64,000 bases of DNA from Paracoccus sp. SMMA_5_TC. GTDB taxonomy: Bacteria > Pseudomonadota > Alphaproteobacteria > Rhodobacterales > Rhodobacteraceae. Each line of letters starts with the position of its first letter. Position 1 is the first letter of the stretch. This document shows positions 49,807-60,719 of the stretch, piece by piece. A model generated the notes under the pieces. The model was given only the letters and a program-made list of their open reading frames with translations, had not been told where the DNA came from and searched no databases. The translations under genes were made by a program, and so were the position numbers. The DNA is taken from the NCBI RefSeq assembly GCF_009696685.2, contig NZ_CP102355.1, forward strand, positions 434,001 to 498,000, written 5' to 3'.

Positions 49807-50953
49807 GGGTCGCCTCCTTCAGTCCGAACATGCGCAGGATCGCCGCGCGGTCTGCCCCGAGCTGCGGCGCCGATGTCGCCGCCAGCGGCTTGTCGCCATC
49901 AAAGCGCACCGGCTGGCCGACGACGGGCGCCCGACCCAGCACCGGATGCGGCAGGTCCTGCACCAGACGCCGTGCGCGGGCGTGCTCGCTGCCTGCCGCC
50001 TGGGCGATGTCCCAGATCGGCGCCGCCGGCAGGCCCGCGCCGGCAAGCGCGGCCACCGCCTGTTCGGTCTCGAGCCCCCGCGACCAGGTCTCGATCAGCG
50101 CCTTCAGCGCCGGTTCATGGGTGGTGCGGCTTTCGTCGCTGGCAAAGCGCGGGTCGTCGGCCGCCTCGGGGGCGCCGATCAGCGTGGCCAGCGCCGCGAA
50201 CTGCCGCCCCGACAGCACCGCGATCACCACCTGGCCGTCGCGGGTGGCAAAGCAGCCGAAGGGCGTGGACAGCGGATGGCGGTTGCCCACCCGCTGCGGC
50301 AGCAGCCCTGCATACAGGTGCAACGCATGGCTGGTGGTCAGCATGGAAAACAGCGCGTCATACATGGCCACATCCAGCACCGCCCCCTGCCCCGAGCGGT
50401 CGCGCCCCACCAGGGCCGCCAGGATCGACCAGCTTGCAAACAGCCCCGCGATCAGGTCGGCGATGCTTTCGCCGGTTTTCAGCGGCGCGCCGCCTTCCTC
50501 GCCGGTGCCGGCCATCAGCCCCGACATCGCCTGCACGACCAGGTCATAGGCCGGCAGGTCGCGAAACGGCCCCTGCTGCCCAAAGCCCGAGATCGAGCAA
50601 TAGATCAGCCGCGGATTGGCCGCGCGCAGCTGATCGGCGCCCAGCCCCAGCCTGGCGGCAACACCGGGGCGAAAGTTTTCGACCACCACATCGACGCGCG
50701 CGGCCAGATCGCGGGCCAGCGCCAGATCCTTGGGCTGCTTCAGATCCAGGACCAGGCTGTGCTTGCCGCGGTTGTTCAGGGTGAACAGCGCGCTTTCGCC
50801 GTCGCGGAACGGGCCGATATGGCGGTAGTCATCGCCCGCAGGCGGCTCGATCTTGATGATGCGCGCGCCCAGATCGGCCAGCAGAGCCGTGCAATAGGGA
50901 CCGGCCAGCACCCGCGACAGGTCCAGAACGGTGATGCCCTCGAGCGGCTTCAT
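49799..50953 (-). CDS. CaiB/BaiF class III CoA-transferase embedded in the hut operon
   Basis: 384 residues of the formyl-CoA/carnitine CoA-transferase family. PLEGITVLDLSRVLAGPYCTALLADLGA opens the protein; NNRGKHSLVLDLKQ and VVVENFRPGVAARLGLG are family-typical, and Asp166 in GESIADLIAGLFA is in the position of the catalytic Asp. It transfers CoA between carboxylic acids. Four-base overlap with hutG and eight-base overlap with the acyl-CoA dehydrogenase place it firmly in the operon. Likely acceptor here: an imidazole acid such as imidazole propionate, with urocanoyl-CoA as possible donor (inferred). Confidence 0.92.
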   Translation of the reverse strand: MKPLEGITVLDLSRVLAGPYCTALLADLGARIIKIEPPAGDDYRHIGPFRDGESALFTLNNRGKHSLVLDLKQPKDLALARDLAARVDVVVENFRPGVAARLGLGADQLRAANPRLIYCSISGFGQQGPFRDLPAYDLVVQAMSGLMAGTGEEGGAPLKTGESIADLIAGLFASWSILAALVGRDRSGQGAVLDVAMYDALFSMLTTSHALHLYAGLLPQRVGNRHPLSTPFGCFATRDGQVVIAVLSGRQFAALATLIGAPEAADDPRFASDESRTTHEPALKALIETWSRGLETEQAVAALAGAGLPAAPIWDIAQAAGSEHARARRLVQDLPHPVLGRAPVVGQPVRFDGDKPLAATSAPQLGADRAAILRMFGLKEATHE

Positions 50954-51741
50954 GGCCGAACCTCGGGCGCCAGTGCGGCCAGGCGTTCCAGGATCGCGCG
51001 CAGCGCGTCGCGCAGCGGCTCGGCCCGGGCGGGGTCATAGGCAAAGGGCGGGGCCTCGCTGGCCAGATGCGTGGATTGCGCCAGCTCCATCTGGATCGCA
51101 TGCACGCCCTGGGCCGGCTGACCGTAATGGCGCGTGGTCCAGCCGCCCTTGAAGCGCCCATTCAGCACATGGCTGCGGCCGGTGGCGGCGCAGAGTTGCA
51201 GCGCCGCCGCCTCGATGCGCGGGTCGCAGGACTGGCCGCTGTTGGTGCCGATGTTGAAATCGGGCAGCGTGCCCTCGAACAGGAACGGGATGTGGCTGCG
51301 GATCGAATGGCAATCATACAGGATCGCCACCCCGTGCCGGGCCTTGACGCGCGCGATCTCGGCCGCCAGCGCGGCGTGATAGGGGGCGTGGAACCGGGCC
51401 TTGCGGGCCGCGATATCGTCGGCGGTCGGCGGCTGGGTCCAGATCGGCTGGCCGTCGAAATCGGTCAGCGGCACCAGCCCGGTGGTGTTCTGCCCCGGAT
51501 ACAGGCTGGCATCGTCGGGCCCGCGGTTGGCATCGATGACATAGCGGTGGAAGGTGGCGCGCACCGTGGTCGCGCCGGGCAGCAGGCCGTCATAAAGCCG
51601 CTCGATATGCCAGTCGGTGTCGGCCAGGATCTGGCCGCGATCATTCAGCCGGGCGCGGATGTCGTCGGGCAGCCAGGTGCCGGTATGGGGCAGGCCCAGG
51701 ATGACCGGGCCATCGCCGCGGCTGACCTCAACCGGGGTCAC
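50950..51741 (-). CDS. hutG: N-formylglutamate deformylase
   Basis: Last step of the five-step route: N-formylglutamate to glutamate and formate; 263 residues. Metal-site regions include [42 protein letters not shown] and [16 protein letters not shown] [13 protein letters not shown] chose the GTG at 51741 overlapping the hutH stop (GTGA); it gives a family-typical N-terminus and the longer open frame is an overlap with hutH. Goes with HutF, which makes the formylglutamate. Confidence 0.93.
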   Translation of the reverse strand: MTPVEVSRGDGPVILGLPHTGTWLPDDIRARLNDRGQILADTDWHIERLYDGLLPGATTVRATFHRYVIDANRGPDDASLYPGQNTTGLVPLTDFDGQPIWTQPPTADDIAARKARFHAPYHAALAAEIARVKARHGVAILYDCHSIRSHIPFLFEGTLPDFNIGTNSGQSCDPRIEAAALQLCAATGRSHVLNGRFKGGWTTRHYGQPAQGVHAIQMELAQSTHLASEAPPFAYDPARAEPLRDALRAILERLAALAPEVRP

Positions 51742-53279
51742 GGCCGCACCTCGGCCAGCAGATCGGCCGGAACCGCGGCCACCAGTTCGCCCTCGCGGAT
51801 CAGCCGCGCGGCCTCGACCAGGTCGGGGGCCATGTAGCGGTCCTGGTCCAGCGCCGGAATCGTCCGGCGCAGCGTGGCGATCACCGCCTGCAGCGGCGCC
51901 GAGGTTTTCAGCGGCGCGCGAAACTCGACCCCGGCGGCGGCGCACAGCGCCTCGATGCCCAGGATATTCGCCAGGTTGGCATTCATCCGCTTCAGCCGCC
52001 GCGCGCCATGGGCGGCCATGCTGACGTGGTCTTCCTGATTGGCGCTGGTCGGGGTGGAATCGGTCGAACAGGGCGTCGCCAGATGCTTGTTTTCGCTCAT
52101 CAGCGCGGCCGAGGTCACCTCGGCGATCATCATGCCGCTGTTCAGTCCCGGATCGGGGGTCAGGAACGGCGGCAGATCATGGCTGAGCGCGGGGTCCACC
52201 ATCAGCGCAATGCGGCGCTGGGAAATGGCGCCGATTTCGGCGATGGCCAGCGCGATCTGGTCGGCGGCAAAGGCCACCGGCTCGGCATGGAAGTTCCCGC
52301 CCGAGACGATCGCCCCCGCCTCGGTCAAGACCAGCGGGTTGTCGGTGGCGGCATTGGCCTCGATTTCCAGGGTGCGGGCGGCCTGGGACAGCAGGTCGAT
52401 GCAGGCGCCCGTCACCTGCGGCTGGCAGCGGATGCAATAGGGATCCTGCACCCGGCTGTCGTCGGTGCGATGGCTTTCGCGGATCTCGGACCCCTGCATC
52501 AGCCCGCGAATGGCGGCGGCGGCGACGATCTGCCCGCGATGCCCGCGCAGGCTGTGGATTTCCGCAAGAAACGGCGCGGTCGAGCCCATGATCGCATCGG
52601 TCGACAGCGACGAGGTGACCAGCGCCGCCCGCGCGGCGGCAAACGCATCGAACAGCCCCGCCAGCGCGAATGCGGTCGAAGCCTGGGTGCCGTTGATCAG
52701 CGCCAGCCCCTCTTTGGCGGCCAGCACCACCGGGCGCAGGCCGGCGGCGGCCAAGGCCTCGGCCCCCGACATCTCGCGGCCCTGCCATGTGGCGCGGCCC
52801 TCGCCCAGCATGGCGGCGGCCATATGCGCCAGCGGCGCCAGATCGCCCGAGGCGCCGACCGAGCCCTGCGCCGGGATGACCGGCAGCACGCCCTGCGCCA
52901 GCATGCCCTCGATCAGGGCGATGACCTCGGGGCGGATGCCCGAGGCGCCGCGCCCCAGCGACAAAAGCTTCAGAACCATCATCAGCCGCACGGTCTGCGG
53001 CTCGACCGCCTCGCCCACGCCGCAGCAATGCGACAGGATCAGGTTGCGTTGCAGCGTCGCGGTGTCCTCGGCCCGGATCTTGATCGAGGCCAGCTTGCCG
53101 AAGCCGGTATTGACGCCATAGACCGGAACCTCGCCATTGGCGGCGGCGCTGACGCGCGCGGCCGAGGCGGCAATGGCCGGCCGGGCGCTGTCGGCCAGAC
53201 GCACGGCCAGGCCTTCGCGCCAGACGCGCTGCAACTGTTCAAGCGTGGTTTCGCCGGGGGTCAGGATCAGTTCAGACAA
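51738..53279 (-). CDS. hutH: Histidine ammonia-lyase
   Basis: Converts histidine to urocanate, 513 residues. The MIO-forming Ala-Ser-Gly is at residues 143-145 ([12 protein letters not shown]), with [12 protein letters not shown] upstream and [13 protein letters not shown] downstream. I prefer the TTG at 53279 as start: GGAGG lies five bases before it and the resulting [13 protein letters not shown]-terminus is the usual one. The in-frame ATG at 53303 has no ribosome site and lies inside hutI. Start overlaps the hutI end by 8 bases. Confidence 0.95.
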   Translation of the reverse strand: MSELILTPGETTLEQLQRVWREGLAVRLADSARPAIAASAARVSAAANGEVPVYGVNTGFGKLASIKIRAEDTATLQRNLILSHCCGVGEAVEPQTVRLMMVLKLLSLGRGASGIRPEVIALIEGMLAQGVLPVIPAQGSVGASGDLAPLAHMAAAMLGEGRATWQGREMSGAEALAAAGLRPVVLAAKEGLALINGTQASTAFALAGLFDAFAAARAALVTSSLSTDAIMGSTAPFLAEIHSLRGHRGQIVAAAAIRGLMQGSEIRESHRTDDSRVQDPYCIRCQPQVTGACIDLLSQAARTLEIEANAATDNPLVLTEAGAIVSGGNFHAEPVAFAADQIALAIAEIGAISQRRIALMVDPALSHDLPPFLTPDPGLNSGMMIAEVTSAALMSENKHLATPCSTDSTPTSANQEDHVSMAAHGARRLKRMNANLANILGIEALCAAAGVEFRAPLKTSAPLQAVIATLRRTIPALDQDRYMAPDLVEAARLIREGELVAAVPADLLAEVRP

Positions 53280-54474
53280 GGGCGCCTCCGAAGATGCGGG
53301 CATGAAGGGGGTTGAAGCCGATGCGATAGCTCAGCTCGGCCGGGTGCTGGACGTTCCAGACCGCAAGGTCGGCGCGCATGCCCGCGGCGATGCGGCCGCG
53401 ATCGGCCAGGCCCAGGGCGCGGGCGGCGTGCCAGGTCACGCCCGCCAGACATTCGGCGGGCGTCAGCCGGAACAGGGTGGCGCCCATGTTCATCGTCAGC
53501 AGCAGCGATGTCAGCGGCGAGGTGCCAGGGTTGCAATCGGTGGCCAGAGCCATCGGCACGCCCGCATCGCGCAGCGCCTGCACCGGCGGCAGCCGGGTTT
53601 CGCGCAGCGCATAGAAGGCGCCGGGCAGCAGCACCGCGATGGTGCCGGCGGCGGCCATCGCGTCGATACCGTCCTGACCCAGATATTCCAGATGGTCGGC
53701 CGACAGCGCCCCGCGCCCCGCCGCCATCGCCGCCCCGCCCAGGTCCGACAGCTGTTCGGCATGCAGCTTGATCGGCAGGCCAAGCTGGCGGGCATGGTCG
53801 AAGATCGCGGCCATTTCCGCGCGCGAAAAGGCGATGCCTTCGCAAAAGCCGTCCACGGCGTCGATCAGATCCTCGGCATGGGCGGCATCCATGCCGGCGA
53901 TGACCACGTCGCGGATATAGGCCTGGCGGTCGCTGGCGTATTCGGGCGGCAGCGCATGGGCCGCAAGCCAGGTGGTTTCGACGTGAATGTCGCGCCGTTC
54001 CGCGATCAGTCGGGCGACGCGCAGCATCTTCAACTCGCTGGCCAGATCCAGGCCATAGCCCGACTTGACCTCGATCGTGGTCGCGCCTTCGGCGATCAGA
54101 TGATCGACCCGCGCCAGCGCCATGCGCAGCAGCTGCGCCTCGTCGGCGGCGCGGGTAGCGCGCACGGTGGACAGGATGCCGCCGCCGGCGCGGGCGATAT
54201 CCTCATAGCTGGCGCCCTCCAGCCGCATCTCGAATTCGCGGGCGCGGTCGCCGCCAAAGACGACATGGGTGTGGCAATCGATCAGCCCCGGCGTCACCAA
54301 CCGCCCGCCCATGTCCCGGCGCGGGCCCGCGGCATGACGTTCGGGCAGTTCTGCAACCGGACCGACCCAGCTGATTCGGTCATCCTCGATCACCAGGGCA
54401 CCCTGGTCGATCAGGCCATAACCGGCTGTGTTTTCGTCGATCGTGGCGATCTGGGCATTGGTCAGAATCTGCAT
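53272..54474 (-). CDS. hutI: Imidazolonepropionase
   Basis: Opens the imidazolone ring to formiminoglutamate; 400 residues, full length. The metal motif is [19 protein letters not shown], with [30 protein letters not shown] and [12 protein letters not shown] further on. ATG 54474 is preferred, with GGGGA upstream; ATG 54501 lacks a ribosome site. First gene of the long hutIHG-CoA-transferase-dehydrogenase-hutU run, divergent from hutF. Confidence 0.95.
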   Translation of the reverse strand: MQILTNAQIATIDENTAGYGLIDQGALVIEDDRISWVGPVAELPERHAAGPRRDMGGRLVTPGLIDCHTHVVFGGDRAREFEMRLEGASYEDIARAGGGILSTVRATRAADEAQLLRMALARVDHLIAEGATTIEVKSGYGLDLASELKMLRVARLIAERRDIHVETTWLAAHALPPEYASDRQAYIRDVVIAGMDAAHAEDLIDAVDGFCEGIAFSRAEMAAIFDHARQLGLPIKLHAEQLSDLGGAAMAAGRGALSADHLEYLGQDGIDAMAAAGTIAVLLPGAFYALRETRLPPVQALRDAGVPMALATDCNPGTSPLTSLLLTMNMGATLFRLTPAECLAGVTWHAARALGLADRGRIAAGMRADLAVWNVQHPAELSYRIGFNPLHARIFGGALV

Positions 54475-54507
54475 CCCCGCCGGTCCCCGATTGATTTTCA
54501 TTGCGTC

Positions 54508-54524
54508 TATGTCTAAACTTATTT
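54508..54524. promoter_or_regulatory. Probable HutC operator, copy 1
   Basis: TATGTCTAAACTTATTT, an imperfect palindrome (TAnGTnTAnACnTA core), in the divergent hutI-hutF gap. HutC-type GntR repressors bind short AT-rich palindromes of this kind. Identical to copy 2. Confidence 0.65.
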
Positions 54525-54530
54525 CAACGC

Positions 54531-54547
54531 TATGTCTAAACTTATTT
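54531..54547. promoter_or_regulatory. Probable HutC operator, copy 2
   Basis: Exact second copy of the 17-base site, 23 bases downstream of the first (about two helical turns), ending 18 bases before the hutF start. Placement on one face of the helix suits cooperative binding and control of both divergent promoters. Confidence 0.65.
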
Positions 54548-54565
54548 TGCCGGAAAGGGCGCGCG

Positions 54566-55927
54566 ATGGAAACGATCTGGGCACAGTGGGCCTTGCTGCC
54601 GCAGGGCTGGGCGCGGAATGTTCGGGTAACGCTGGACCAGGGTCGCATCACCGGCGTGGACAGCGACCAGCCCGAACAGGGGCACCGGGTGCCGCTGCTG
54701 CTGCCGGCACTGGTCAATCTGCACAGCCATGCCTTTCAGCGCGCCATGGCCGGCCTGTCCGAGGCGCGCGGGCCGCATCCGCGCGACACCTTCTGGACCT
54801 GGCGCCAGATCATGTATCGCTTCCTGGACCACCTCGAGCCCGATGACATCGAAACCATCGCCGCGCTGGTGCAGATGGAGATGCTCGAAGCGGGCTATGC
54901 CACCAATGTCGAGTTTCACTATCTGCACCATGCCCCCGGCGGCCGGCCCTACGCCGATATCGCGGAAATGGCCTGCCGCATCGCCGCCGCGGCCGCCCGC
55001 AGCGGCATCGGCCTGACCCTGCTGCCGGTGCATTACCAGTTCGGCGGCACCGACCGGCGGGCGCTGGTGTCGGGCCAGGATCGGTTCGGCACCACGCCCG
55101 AGCAGTTCCAGCACCTGCTCGAGGCATCCGAGGCCGCCTTGGCCGCCCTGCCCGCCGATACCGGCATCGGTGTCGCGCCCCATTCGCTGCGCGCCGTTTC
55201 GCCCGAGGGGCTGGCGCTGTGCGCGGCGCTGCGCCCCGACCGGCCGCTGCATATGCATCTGGCCGAGCAGATCCCCGAGATCGAGGAGATCAGCGCCGCC
55301 TATGGCCGCCGGCCGGTCGAATGGCTGCTGGATCATCACCAGCCCGACAGGCGCTGGACGCTGATCCACCTGACCCACATGACCGAGGACGAAAACCGCC
55401 GCCTTGCCGCCACCGGCGCCACCGCGGGCCTGTGCCCGATCACCGAGGCCAGCCTGGGCGACGGCATCTTCGACGCCACCACCTGGCGCGAGGCCGGCGG
55501 GCGGCTGGGCTTTGGTTCGGACAGCAATATCCGGATCACCCTGACCGAGGAACTGCGCGCCCTGGAATACAGCCAGCGCCTGCGCGACCGTGGCCGCGCC
55601 ATACTGGCCAGCCGCGAACATTCGACCGGCAGGGTGCTGTATCAGGCAGGGCTGGACGGCGGCGCCACCGCGGCCGGCCGCGACACCGGCGCCATCCGCG
55701 CCGGGCTGTGGGCCGACCTGGTCGCCATCGATCTGGACAATACCGTCATGGCCGGGCGCGAGGGCGATCAATTGCTGGACAGTCTGATCTTTGCCGGCCA
55801 TGACCGGCTGATCCGCGATGTCTGGGCAGCCGGCCGCCATGTGGTCCGCGACGGCCGCCATATGGACCGCGACCGCATCATCGCCGATTATCTGCGCACC
55901 ATTGCCCGGCTACAGGACCGCATGTGA
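54566..55927 (+). CDS. hutF: Formimidoylglutamate deiminase
   Basis: Hydrolyses N-formiminoglutamate to N-formylglutamate and ammonia, defining the five-step hut pathway with HutG. 453-residue amidohydrolase: [17 protein letters not shown] carries the HxH, followed by [41 protein letters not shown] and [23 protein letters not shown] 54566 follows GGAAAGGG. Divergent from hutI and overlapping hutC by four bases. Confidence 0.95.
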   Translation: METIWAQWALLPQGWARNVRVTLDQGRITGVDSDQPEQGHRVPLLLPALVNLHSHAFQRAMAGLSEARGPHPRDTFWTWRQIMYRFLDHLEPDDIETIAALVQMEMLEAGYATNVEFHYLHHAPGGRPYADIAEMACRIAAAAARSGIGLTLLPVHYQFGGTDRRALVSGQDRFGTTPEQFQHLLEASEAALAALPADTGIGVAPHSLRAVSPEGLALCAALRPDRPLHMHLAEQIPEIEEISAAYGRRPVEWLLDHHQPDRRWTLIHLTHMTEDENRRLAATGATAGLCPITEASLGDGIFDATTWREAGGRLGFGSDSNIRITLTEELRALEYSQRLRDRGRAILASREHSTGRVLYQAGLDGGATAAGRDTGAIRAGLWADLVAIDLDNTVMAGREGDQLLDSLIFAGHDRLIRDVWAAGRHVVRDGRHMDRDRIIADYLRTIARLQDRM

Positions 55928-56625
55928 CCGAAAGATCCGCCAGCAAGGCCCAGGCCATCATCGCCGAGGTGCGCCGCCGCATCGTCGACCGCGAATGGCG
56001 TCAGGGCGATCGCATCCCCGACGAGGCCGAGCTGGCGGTCGAGTTCGGCGTCGCCCGCGCCACGGTGAACAAGGCCCTGCAGACCCTGGCCGAGGAAGGC
56101 CTGCTGGACCGCAAGCGGCGCGCGGGCACCCATGTGACCGTCAACCCCGCGCGCAAGGCCACGCTGACCATTCCCATCGTGCGCGAACAGATCGAACAGG
56201 CGGGGATGGTCTACAGCCACCGGCTGGTGGCGCAGCGGCGCAGCCCGCTGCCCGCCGATGTCGCCCGGCGCATGGCCCTGCCGCAGGGCCAGCCGCTGAT
56301 CCATCTGCGCACCGTTCATTTCGGCGATGACCGCCCGTTCCAGATCGAGGACCGCTGGCTGAACCCCGAGGCTGCGCCGGGCAGCGACGCGGTCGATTTC
56401 CAGCGCATAAATGCCAACGAATGGCTGGTGCGCAACTTTCCATGGTCGCGCGCCGACATGGCGTTTTCGGCCGAAAACGCCAATGCCCGCGATGCGCGGT
56501 TGCTGGATACCCGTCCGGGCACCGCGCTGCTGATCCTGGAACGCACGACCTGGAACGACCTGGGGGCGATCACCTCGGTCAGGCTGGCCTTTCACCCCGG
56601 ATATCGGCTGATCGCCACGCCCTGA
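55924..56625 (+). CDS. hutC: Histidine utilisation repressor (GntR family)
   Basis: 233 residues. N-terminal winged helix (QGDRIPDEAELAVEFGVARATVNKALQTLAEEGLL) and a C-terminal UTRA ligand-binding domain (YSHRLVAQRRSPLP; HLRTVHFGDDRPFQIEDRW; LLILERTTWNDLGAITSVRLAFHPG). HutC binds urocanate as inducer in other bacteria. GTG start at 55924 overlaps the hutF stop. The paired 17-base sites upstream of hutF are its likely operators. Confidence 0.95.
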   Translation: MTERSASKAQAIIAEVRRRIVDREWRQGDRIPDEAELAVEFGVARATVNKALQTLAEEGLLDRKRRAGTHVTVNPARKATLTIPIVREQIEQAGMVYSHRLVAQRRSPLPADVARRMALPQGQPLIHLRTVHFGDDRPFQIEDRWLNPEAAPGSDAVDFQRINANEWLVRNFPWSRADMAFSAENANARDARLLDTRPGTALLILERTTWNDLGAITSVRLAFHPGYRLIATP

Positions 56626-56690
56626 GCCTGCGACTTCACTTTCGGCCGCGCTTGTCCTAAACGGGGGCCAATCCCCAAAAAGGAAACCCC

Positions 56691-57479
56691 ATGGCCAGCG
56701 CCAATCTCAACATCATGATCAAGGCCGCGCGCAAGGCGGGCCGCAGCCTCGTCAAGGATTTCCGCGAGGTGGAAAACCTGCAGGTCTCGGTCAAGGGCGC
56801 GGGCGATTTCGTCAGCCGCGCCGACCGCGAGGCAGAACGCATCATCAAGGAAGAACTGCGCGGCGCGCGGCCGAACTATGGCTGGATCGGCGAGGAGACC
56901 GGCGAAGAGGCCGGCGAGGATCCGACCCGGCGCTGGATCGTCGATCCGCTCGACGGCACCACCAACTTCCTGCACGGCCTGCCGCATTGGGCGGTCAGCA
57001 TCGCGCTCGAGCACAAGGGCGAGATCGTGGCGGCGGTGGTGTTCGATCCGGCCAAGGATGAACTGTTCACCGCCGAAAAGGGCGATGGCGCCTTTCTGAA
57101 CGATCGCCGCATCCGGGTGTCGGCCCGCCGCCAGATGATCGAATCGATCTTTGCCACCGGCGTGCCCTTTGGCGGCCGCGGCACGCTGCCCGCGACGCTG
57201 CGCGACCTGTCGCGGCTGATGCCGGTGACCGCCGGCGTGCGGCGCTGGGGCGCGGCCTCGCTGGACATGGCCTATGTCGCCGCCGGCCGCTACGAAGGTT
57301 ATTGGGAACGCGGCATCAAGTCCTGGGACGTTGCCGCCGGCATCCTTCTGGTCAAGGAGGCAGGCGGATTCGCCGAATCGATCCGCAGCGACGCCAGCCC
57401 CATCGAATCGGGCAGCATCCTGGCCGCCAACCCGCAGGTCTTCGACGAATTCGCCGGCATCCTGCGCAGCGCCGACTGA
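56691..57479 (+). CDS. suhB: Inositol monophosphatase family protein (SuhB-like)
   Basis: 262-residue Mg-dependent phosphatase. Motifs: GWIGEETGEE, the metal/phosphate site WIVDPLDGTTNFLHGLPHWAVSIA, RRWGAASLDMAYVAAGRYEGYWE and KSWDVAAGILLVKEAGG. SuhB also takes part in rRNA antitermination in E. coli; that role cannot be judged here. AAAAAGGAAAC precedes the start. Single gene converging on the lytic transglycosylase gene, 30 bases away. Confidence 0.92.
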   Translation: MASANLNIMIKAARKAGRSLVKDFREVENLQVSVKGAGDFVSRADREAERIIKEELRGARPNYGWIGEETGEEAGEDPTRRWIVDPLDGTTNFLHGLPHWAVSIALEHKGEIVAAVVFDPAKDELFTAEKGDGAFLNDRRIRVSARRQMIESIFATGVPFGGRGTLPATLRDLSRLMPVTAGVRRWGAASLDMAYVAAGRYEGYWERGIKSWDVAAGILLVKEAGGFAESIRSDASPIESGSILAANPQVFDEFAGILRSAD

Positions 57480-57509
57480 TTCCGCATCCGGCCCGTTGTC
57501 GTCACGCCG

Positions 57510-59672
57510 TCATTGCGTGACAGTGCCGGGCGGGCTGGCCTTTTCGGCCTCGGCCGCCGCGGTCTGTTCGGCTGCGGGCGGCCCCAGCACCTCGGCCAGG
57601 ACACCGCCGGCTGCATAATGGCGCAGGGCGCGTGCCGACAGCATCGGCCGGGCCGAAACCGCCAGCCGCACCGGCGGCGCCGGCGGGGCCGGGCGGATGC
57701 CGCCGCCGGTCAAGTCCCAGCTGGGCACCAGCGGCACCGGCGCCCCCTTGATGCGGGCGCGATAGATCGGCAGCGATTCGGCCACGCGCATCACGTAATT
57801 GCGGGTTTCGTCAAAGGGGATCATCTCGACCCAGTCGACAGGATCCACGCTGTCGCGCAGATCGCCAAAATCCTGCAACCAGCGCGCCGAACGGCCGGGC
57901 CCGGCGTTATAGCCCGCCGCCACCAGCGCGATCGAGGGGCCGAAACGTTCACGCAACCCGCGCAGATAGGCCGCGCCCAGCCGCGCGTTATAGGCCCCGT
58001 CCCGCGTCAGCCGCGCCTGGTCGAAAGGCTCGCCCAGACGCCGGGCCATGGCCCGGGCGGTGTCGGGCATCACCTGCATCAGCCCCAGCGCCCCGGCATG
58101 TGACGCCACCGTCGGGTTGAACTCGCTTTCGCGGCGGGCAATGGCCATGACCAGTTCCGGCGGCAGGTCCAGCTCCTGCTGTTCCAGGCCGGTCAGCGGG
58201 AAATAGGCGGCGGGATAGACCACGCCCTTGGCGGCGGCGGCCTTGGCCAGGCGCAGCGCATGCCAGGGCAGACGCATTTCCAGCATCAGCCGCGCCATGC
58301 GGCCGATATCCTCGGGCGCGGCCGTTTCCGCCAGATGCAGAAAGAACCTCTGGCCCTGATCGGGCTGTCCGGCGGCCATCAACCACACGCCAGCCTGCCA
58401 GATGCGATCATTGCGCAGGGCCGCGCCGCGCCATTCCGGCAAGCTGTCCCAGCCCTGGCCGGGCAGCGCCAGCTCGGCCTGCATCCCCAGCCCCAGCCGC
58501 TCGGCGGCCAATTGGCCATACCAGGCCGATTGCCAGCCCGCCGCACGTCCGAAGGCCGCCTCTGCCTCGGCCGCGCGGCCAGCCCGCTCATGCGCCCGGC
58601 CTTGCCAGTAAAGCGCCCGCGACAGCGAGATCGGACTGGCCGAGGCACGCTCAAGCCGCTGGAAATGCGTCAGCGCACGGTCGGCCGCACCTGCGCGCAG
58701 CGCGCCATAGCCGGCCAGCCATTCCAGATCCAGAAAGGCCTCGCTGCCCTCGGGCAGGAAATGCGCGCCCGCCAGCCGCTCGGCCAGCGCCCAATCGCCA
58801 CGGCGCAGGGCAGCACGGGCATAATCGGCACGTTTTCCCGCCCAGGCGGCCGGGTCGCGCAGCGCCTCGGCGCTGGTCGAGCGTTCCAGCATCAGATCGC
58901 GCGCCAGGTCGGGCAGCTTGGCCCATACCCGCCAGCGAAACCGGTCGAGCGCCAGGCCGGCATCGGCCTGCTGCGCGGCGGGCAGCGCCAGGATCAGCGC
59001 ATCCACCCCGGCCTGCCCCGATTGCAGTGCCAGCCGCGCCCTGCCCAATGCCTGCGCCGCGGGCGAGGCCATGGGCAGCACCACCTGCGCGGCCTGCCAT
59101 TCCCCCAGATCCAGCAAATGCGCCAGCCGCGCATCGTGCAGGTCGGCCACATCTTCGCCATGCGCGGCCAGAAACTGCTGCGCATCCGCCGCGGTCAGCG
59201 GCTGTTCCTGCCAGAAACGCCGCGCGGCCTGACGCCCGGCCTCGGCATCCGTGGCCTTCAGCGCCGCGACCAGCGCCAGCGCCCCGTTCACCGTATCGGG
59301 CGCGCGCGTTCCGAACCAGGCGATCACCTCGGCCGGCGGCAGGTCGGGGCGCAGCAGCGCATCGCCGCGGCGCCAGAACAGCGCCATTCCCGGCCAGTCG
59401 GCATTGCGGGCGGCAAAATCGCGATACTCGGCCCAACTGCCCTGGCCCGCACGCAGGCGCTGCCACAGCACCAGATCGGTGGCGATGGGTCCGGATTGCG
59501 CCGCCAGCCGACCGGCCTGTTCCCAGTCGCGCGCGCCCGCAGCCGCCAGGGCACGCGACAGCGCCCCCAGATCCTCGGCCGCCGCCGGCGGCGTGGCCAG
59601 CGCCAGCAGCAAGGCCAGCATCGGCATCAGGCGCCCCAGGCGCAGCGTGCTGTCACGCAAAGGATACATCAT
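57510..59672 (-). CDS. slt: Soluble-type lytic murein transglycosylase
   Basis: 720-residue periplasmic Slt70-like enzyme that cleaves peptidoglycan glycan strands. Signal peptide about 1-33 ([18 protein letters not shown]). A long helical U-shaped domain follows (about 40-480, many Ala/Leu-rich helix pairs), then the catalytic SLT domain: [38 protein letters not shown] with the catalytic Glu in RRESEF, and [16 protein letters not shown]. Two adjacent ATGs (59672, 59669) are possible starts. Divergent from dapA. Confidence 0.92.
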   Translation of the reverse strand: MMYPLRDSTLRLGRLMPMLALLLALATPPAAAEDLGALSRALAAAGARDWEQAGRLAAQSGPIATDLVLWQRLRAGQGSWAEYRDFAARNADWPGMALFWRRGDALLRPDLPPAEVIAWFGTRAPDTVNGALALVAALKATDAEAGRQAARRFWQEQPLTAADAQQFLAAHGEDVADLHDARLAHLLDLGEWQAAQVVLPMASPAAQALGRARLALQSGQAGVDALILALPAAQQADAGLALDRFRWRVWAKLPDLARDLMLERSTSAEALRDPAAWAGKRADYARAALRRGDWALAERLAGAHFLPEGSEAFLDLEWLAGYGALRAGAADRALTHFQRLERASASPISLSRALYWQGRAHERAGRAAEAEAAFGRAAGWQSAWYGQLAAERLGLGMQAELALPGQGWDSLPEWRGAALRNDRIWQAGVWLMAAGQPDQGQRFFLHLAETAAPEDIGRMARLMLEMRLPWHALRLAKAAAAKGVVYPAAYFPLTGLEQQELDLPPELVMAIARRESEFNPTVASHAGALGLMQVMPDTARAMARRLGEPFDQARLTRDGAYNARLGAAYLRGLRERFGPSIALVAAGYNAGPGRSARWLQDFGDLRDSVDPVDWVEMIPFDETRNYVMRVAESLPIYRARIKGAPVPLVPSWDLTGGGIRPAPPAPPVRLAVSARPMLSARALRHYAAGGVLAEVLGPPAAEQTAAAEAEKASPPGTVTQ

Positions 59673-59775
59673 GGCTTCATTTCTGCGTGGTTGCGGGCGC
59701 CGCCGCAACTCACATCCTTGGCAAGCGGCGGCGCTGGATGTAAGGCCATGCGGCAATCAATGTCAGGATAAGCAG

Positions 59776-60651
59776 ATGTTCAAAGGCTCCATGCCCGCGC
59801 TGGTCACGCCATTCACCCCGGATGGGGAACTGGATCTTCCCGCGCTGCGAAAGCTTGTGGACTGGCATATCGAGCAGGGTTCTCACGGATTGGTGCCGGT
59901 GGGCACCACCGGCGAAAGCCCGACGCTGAGCCACGAAGAACACCGCCTGGTCATCGAAGAGGTCGTGCGCATCACCGCCGGCAGGGTGCCGGTGATCGCC
60001 GGTGCGGGGTCGAACTCGACCCGCGAGGGGATCGGGCTGGTCCAGCATGCGCAAAAGGCCGGAGCCGATGCGGCGCTGGTCGTCACCCCCTATTACAACA
60101 AGCCTACCCAGCAGGGGCTGATCGCGCATTACACCGCCCTGCACGATGCCAGCGACCTGCCCATCATCATCTACAACATCCCCGGACGCTCGGTCATCGA
60201 CATGACGCCCGAAACCATGGGCGAACTGGCACGACTGCCGCGCATCGTCGGCGTCAAGGATGCTACCGGCAAGCTGGAGCGGGTGTCGATGCAACGCGCC
60301 AGCTGCGGCCCTGACTTCATCCAGCTGTCGGGCGAGGATGCCACCGCGCTGGGCTTCAACGCCCATGGCGGGGTCGGCTGCATTTCGGTCACCGCCAATG
60401 TGGCCCCGCGGCTATGCGCCGAGTTCCAGCAGGCGACGCTGGCCGGGGATTACGCCAAGGCGCTGGAATACCAGGACCGGCTGATGCCGCTGCATGTGGC
60501 CATTTTCCTTGAACCCGGTGTCGCCGGGGCAAAATACGCCCTGTCGCGTCTGGGCATGTGCGACGAACGCGTGCGCCTGCCGCTTGTCGGGCTGTCGGAC
60601 CAGACCCGCGGGCGGATCGACGAAGCCATGGCGCATGCCGGCCTGATCTAG
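59776..60651 (+). CDS. dapA: 4-hydroxy-tetrahydrodipicolinate synthase
   Basis: Condenses pyruvate with aspartate semialdehyde in lysine and diaminopimelate synthesis; 291 residues. [33 protein letters not shown] (Tyr of the triad) and the Schiff-base Lys in [13 protein letters not shown] are all present. ATG 59776 follows AGGATAAG. Pairing with a murein transglycosylase on the other strand fits a cell-wall theme but they are divergent. Confidence 0.96.
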   Translation: MFKGSMPALVTPFTPDGELDLPALRKLVDWHIEQGSHGLVPVGTTGESPTLSHEEHRLVIEEVVRITAGRVPVIAGAGSNSTREGIGLVQHAQKAGADAALVVTPYYNKPTQQGLIAHYTALHDASDLPIIIYNIPGRSVIDMTPETMGELARLPRIVGVKDATGKLERVSMQRASCGPDFIQLSGEDATALGFNAHGGVGCISVTANVAPRLCAEFQQATLAGDYAKALEYQDRLMPLHVAIFLEPGVAGAKYALSRLGMCDERVRLPLVGLSDQTRGRIDEAMAHAGLI

Positions 60652-60719
60652 GGCCGGCTCCGCGACAGACCCGTCGGCGCGCGGATGCTGTCTGCAATCA
60701 GCGCGCAGGTTTCAAGACA

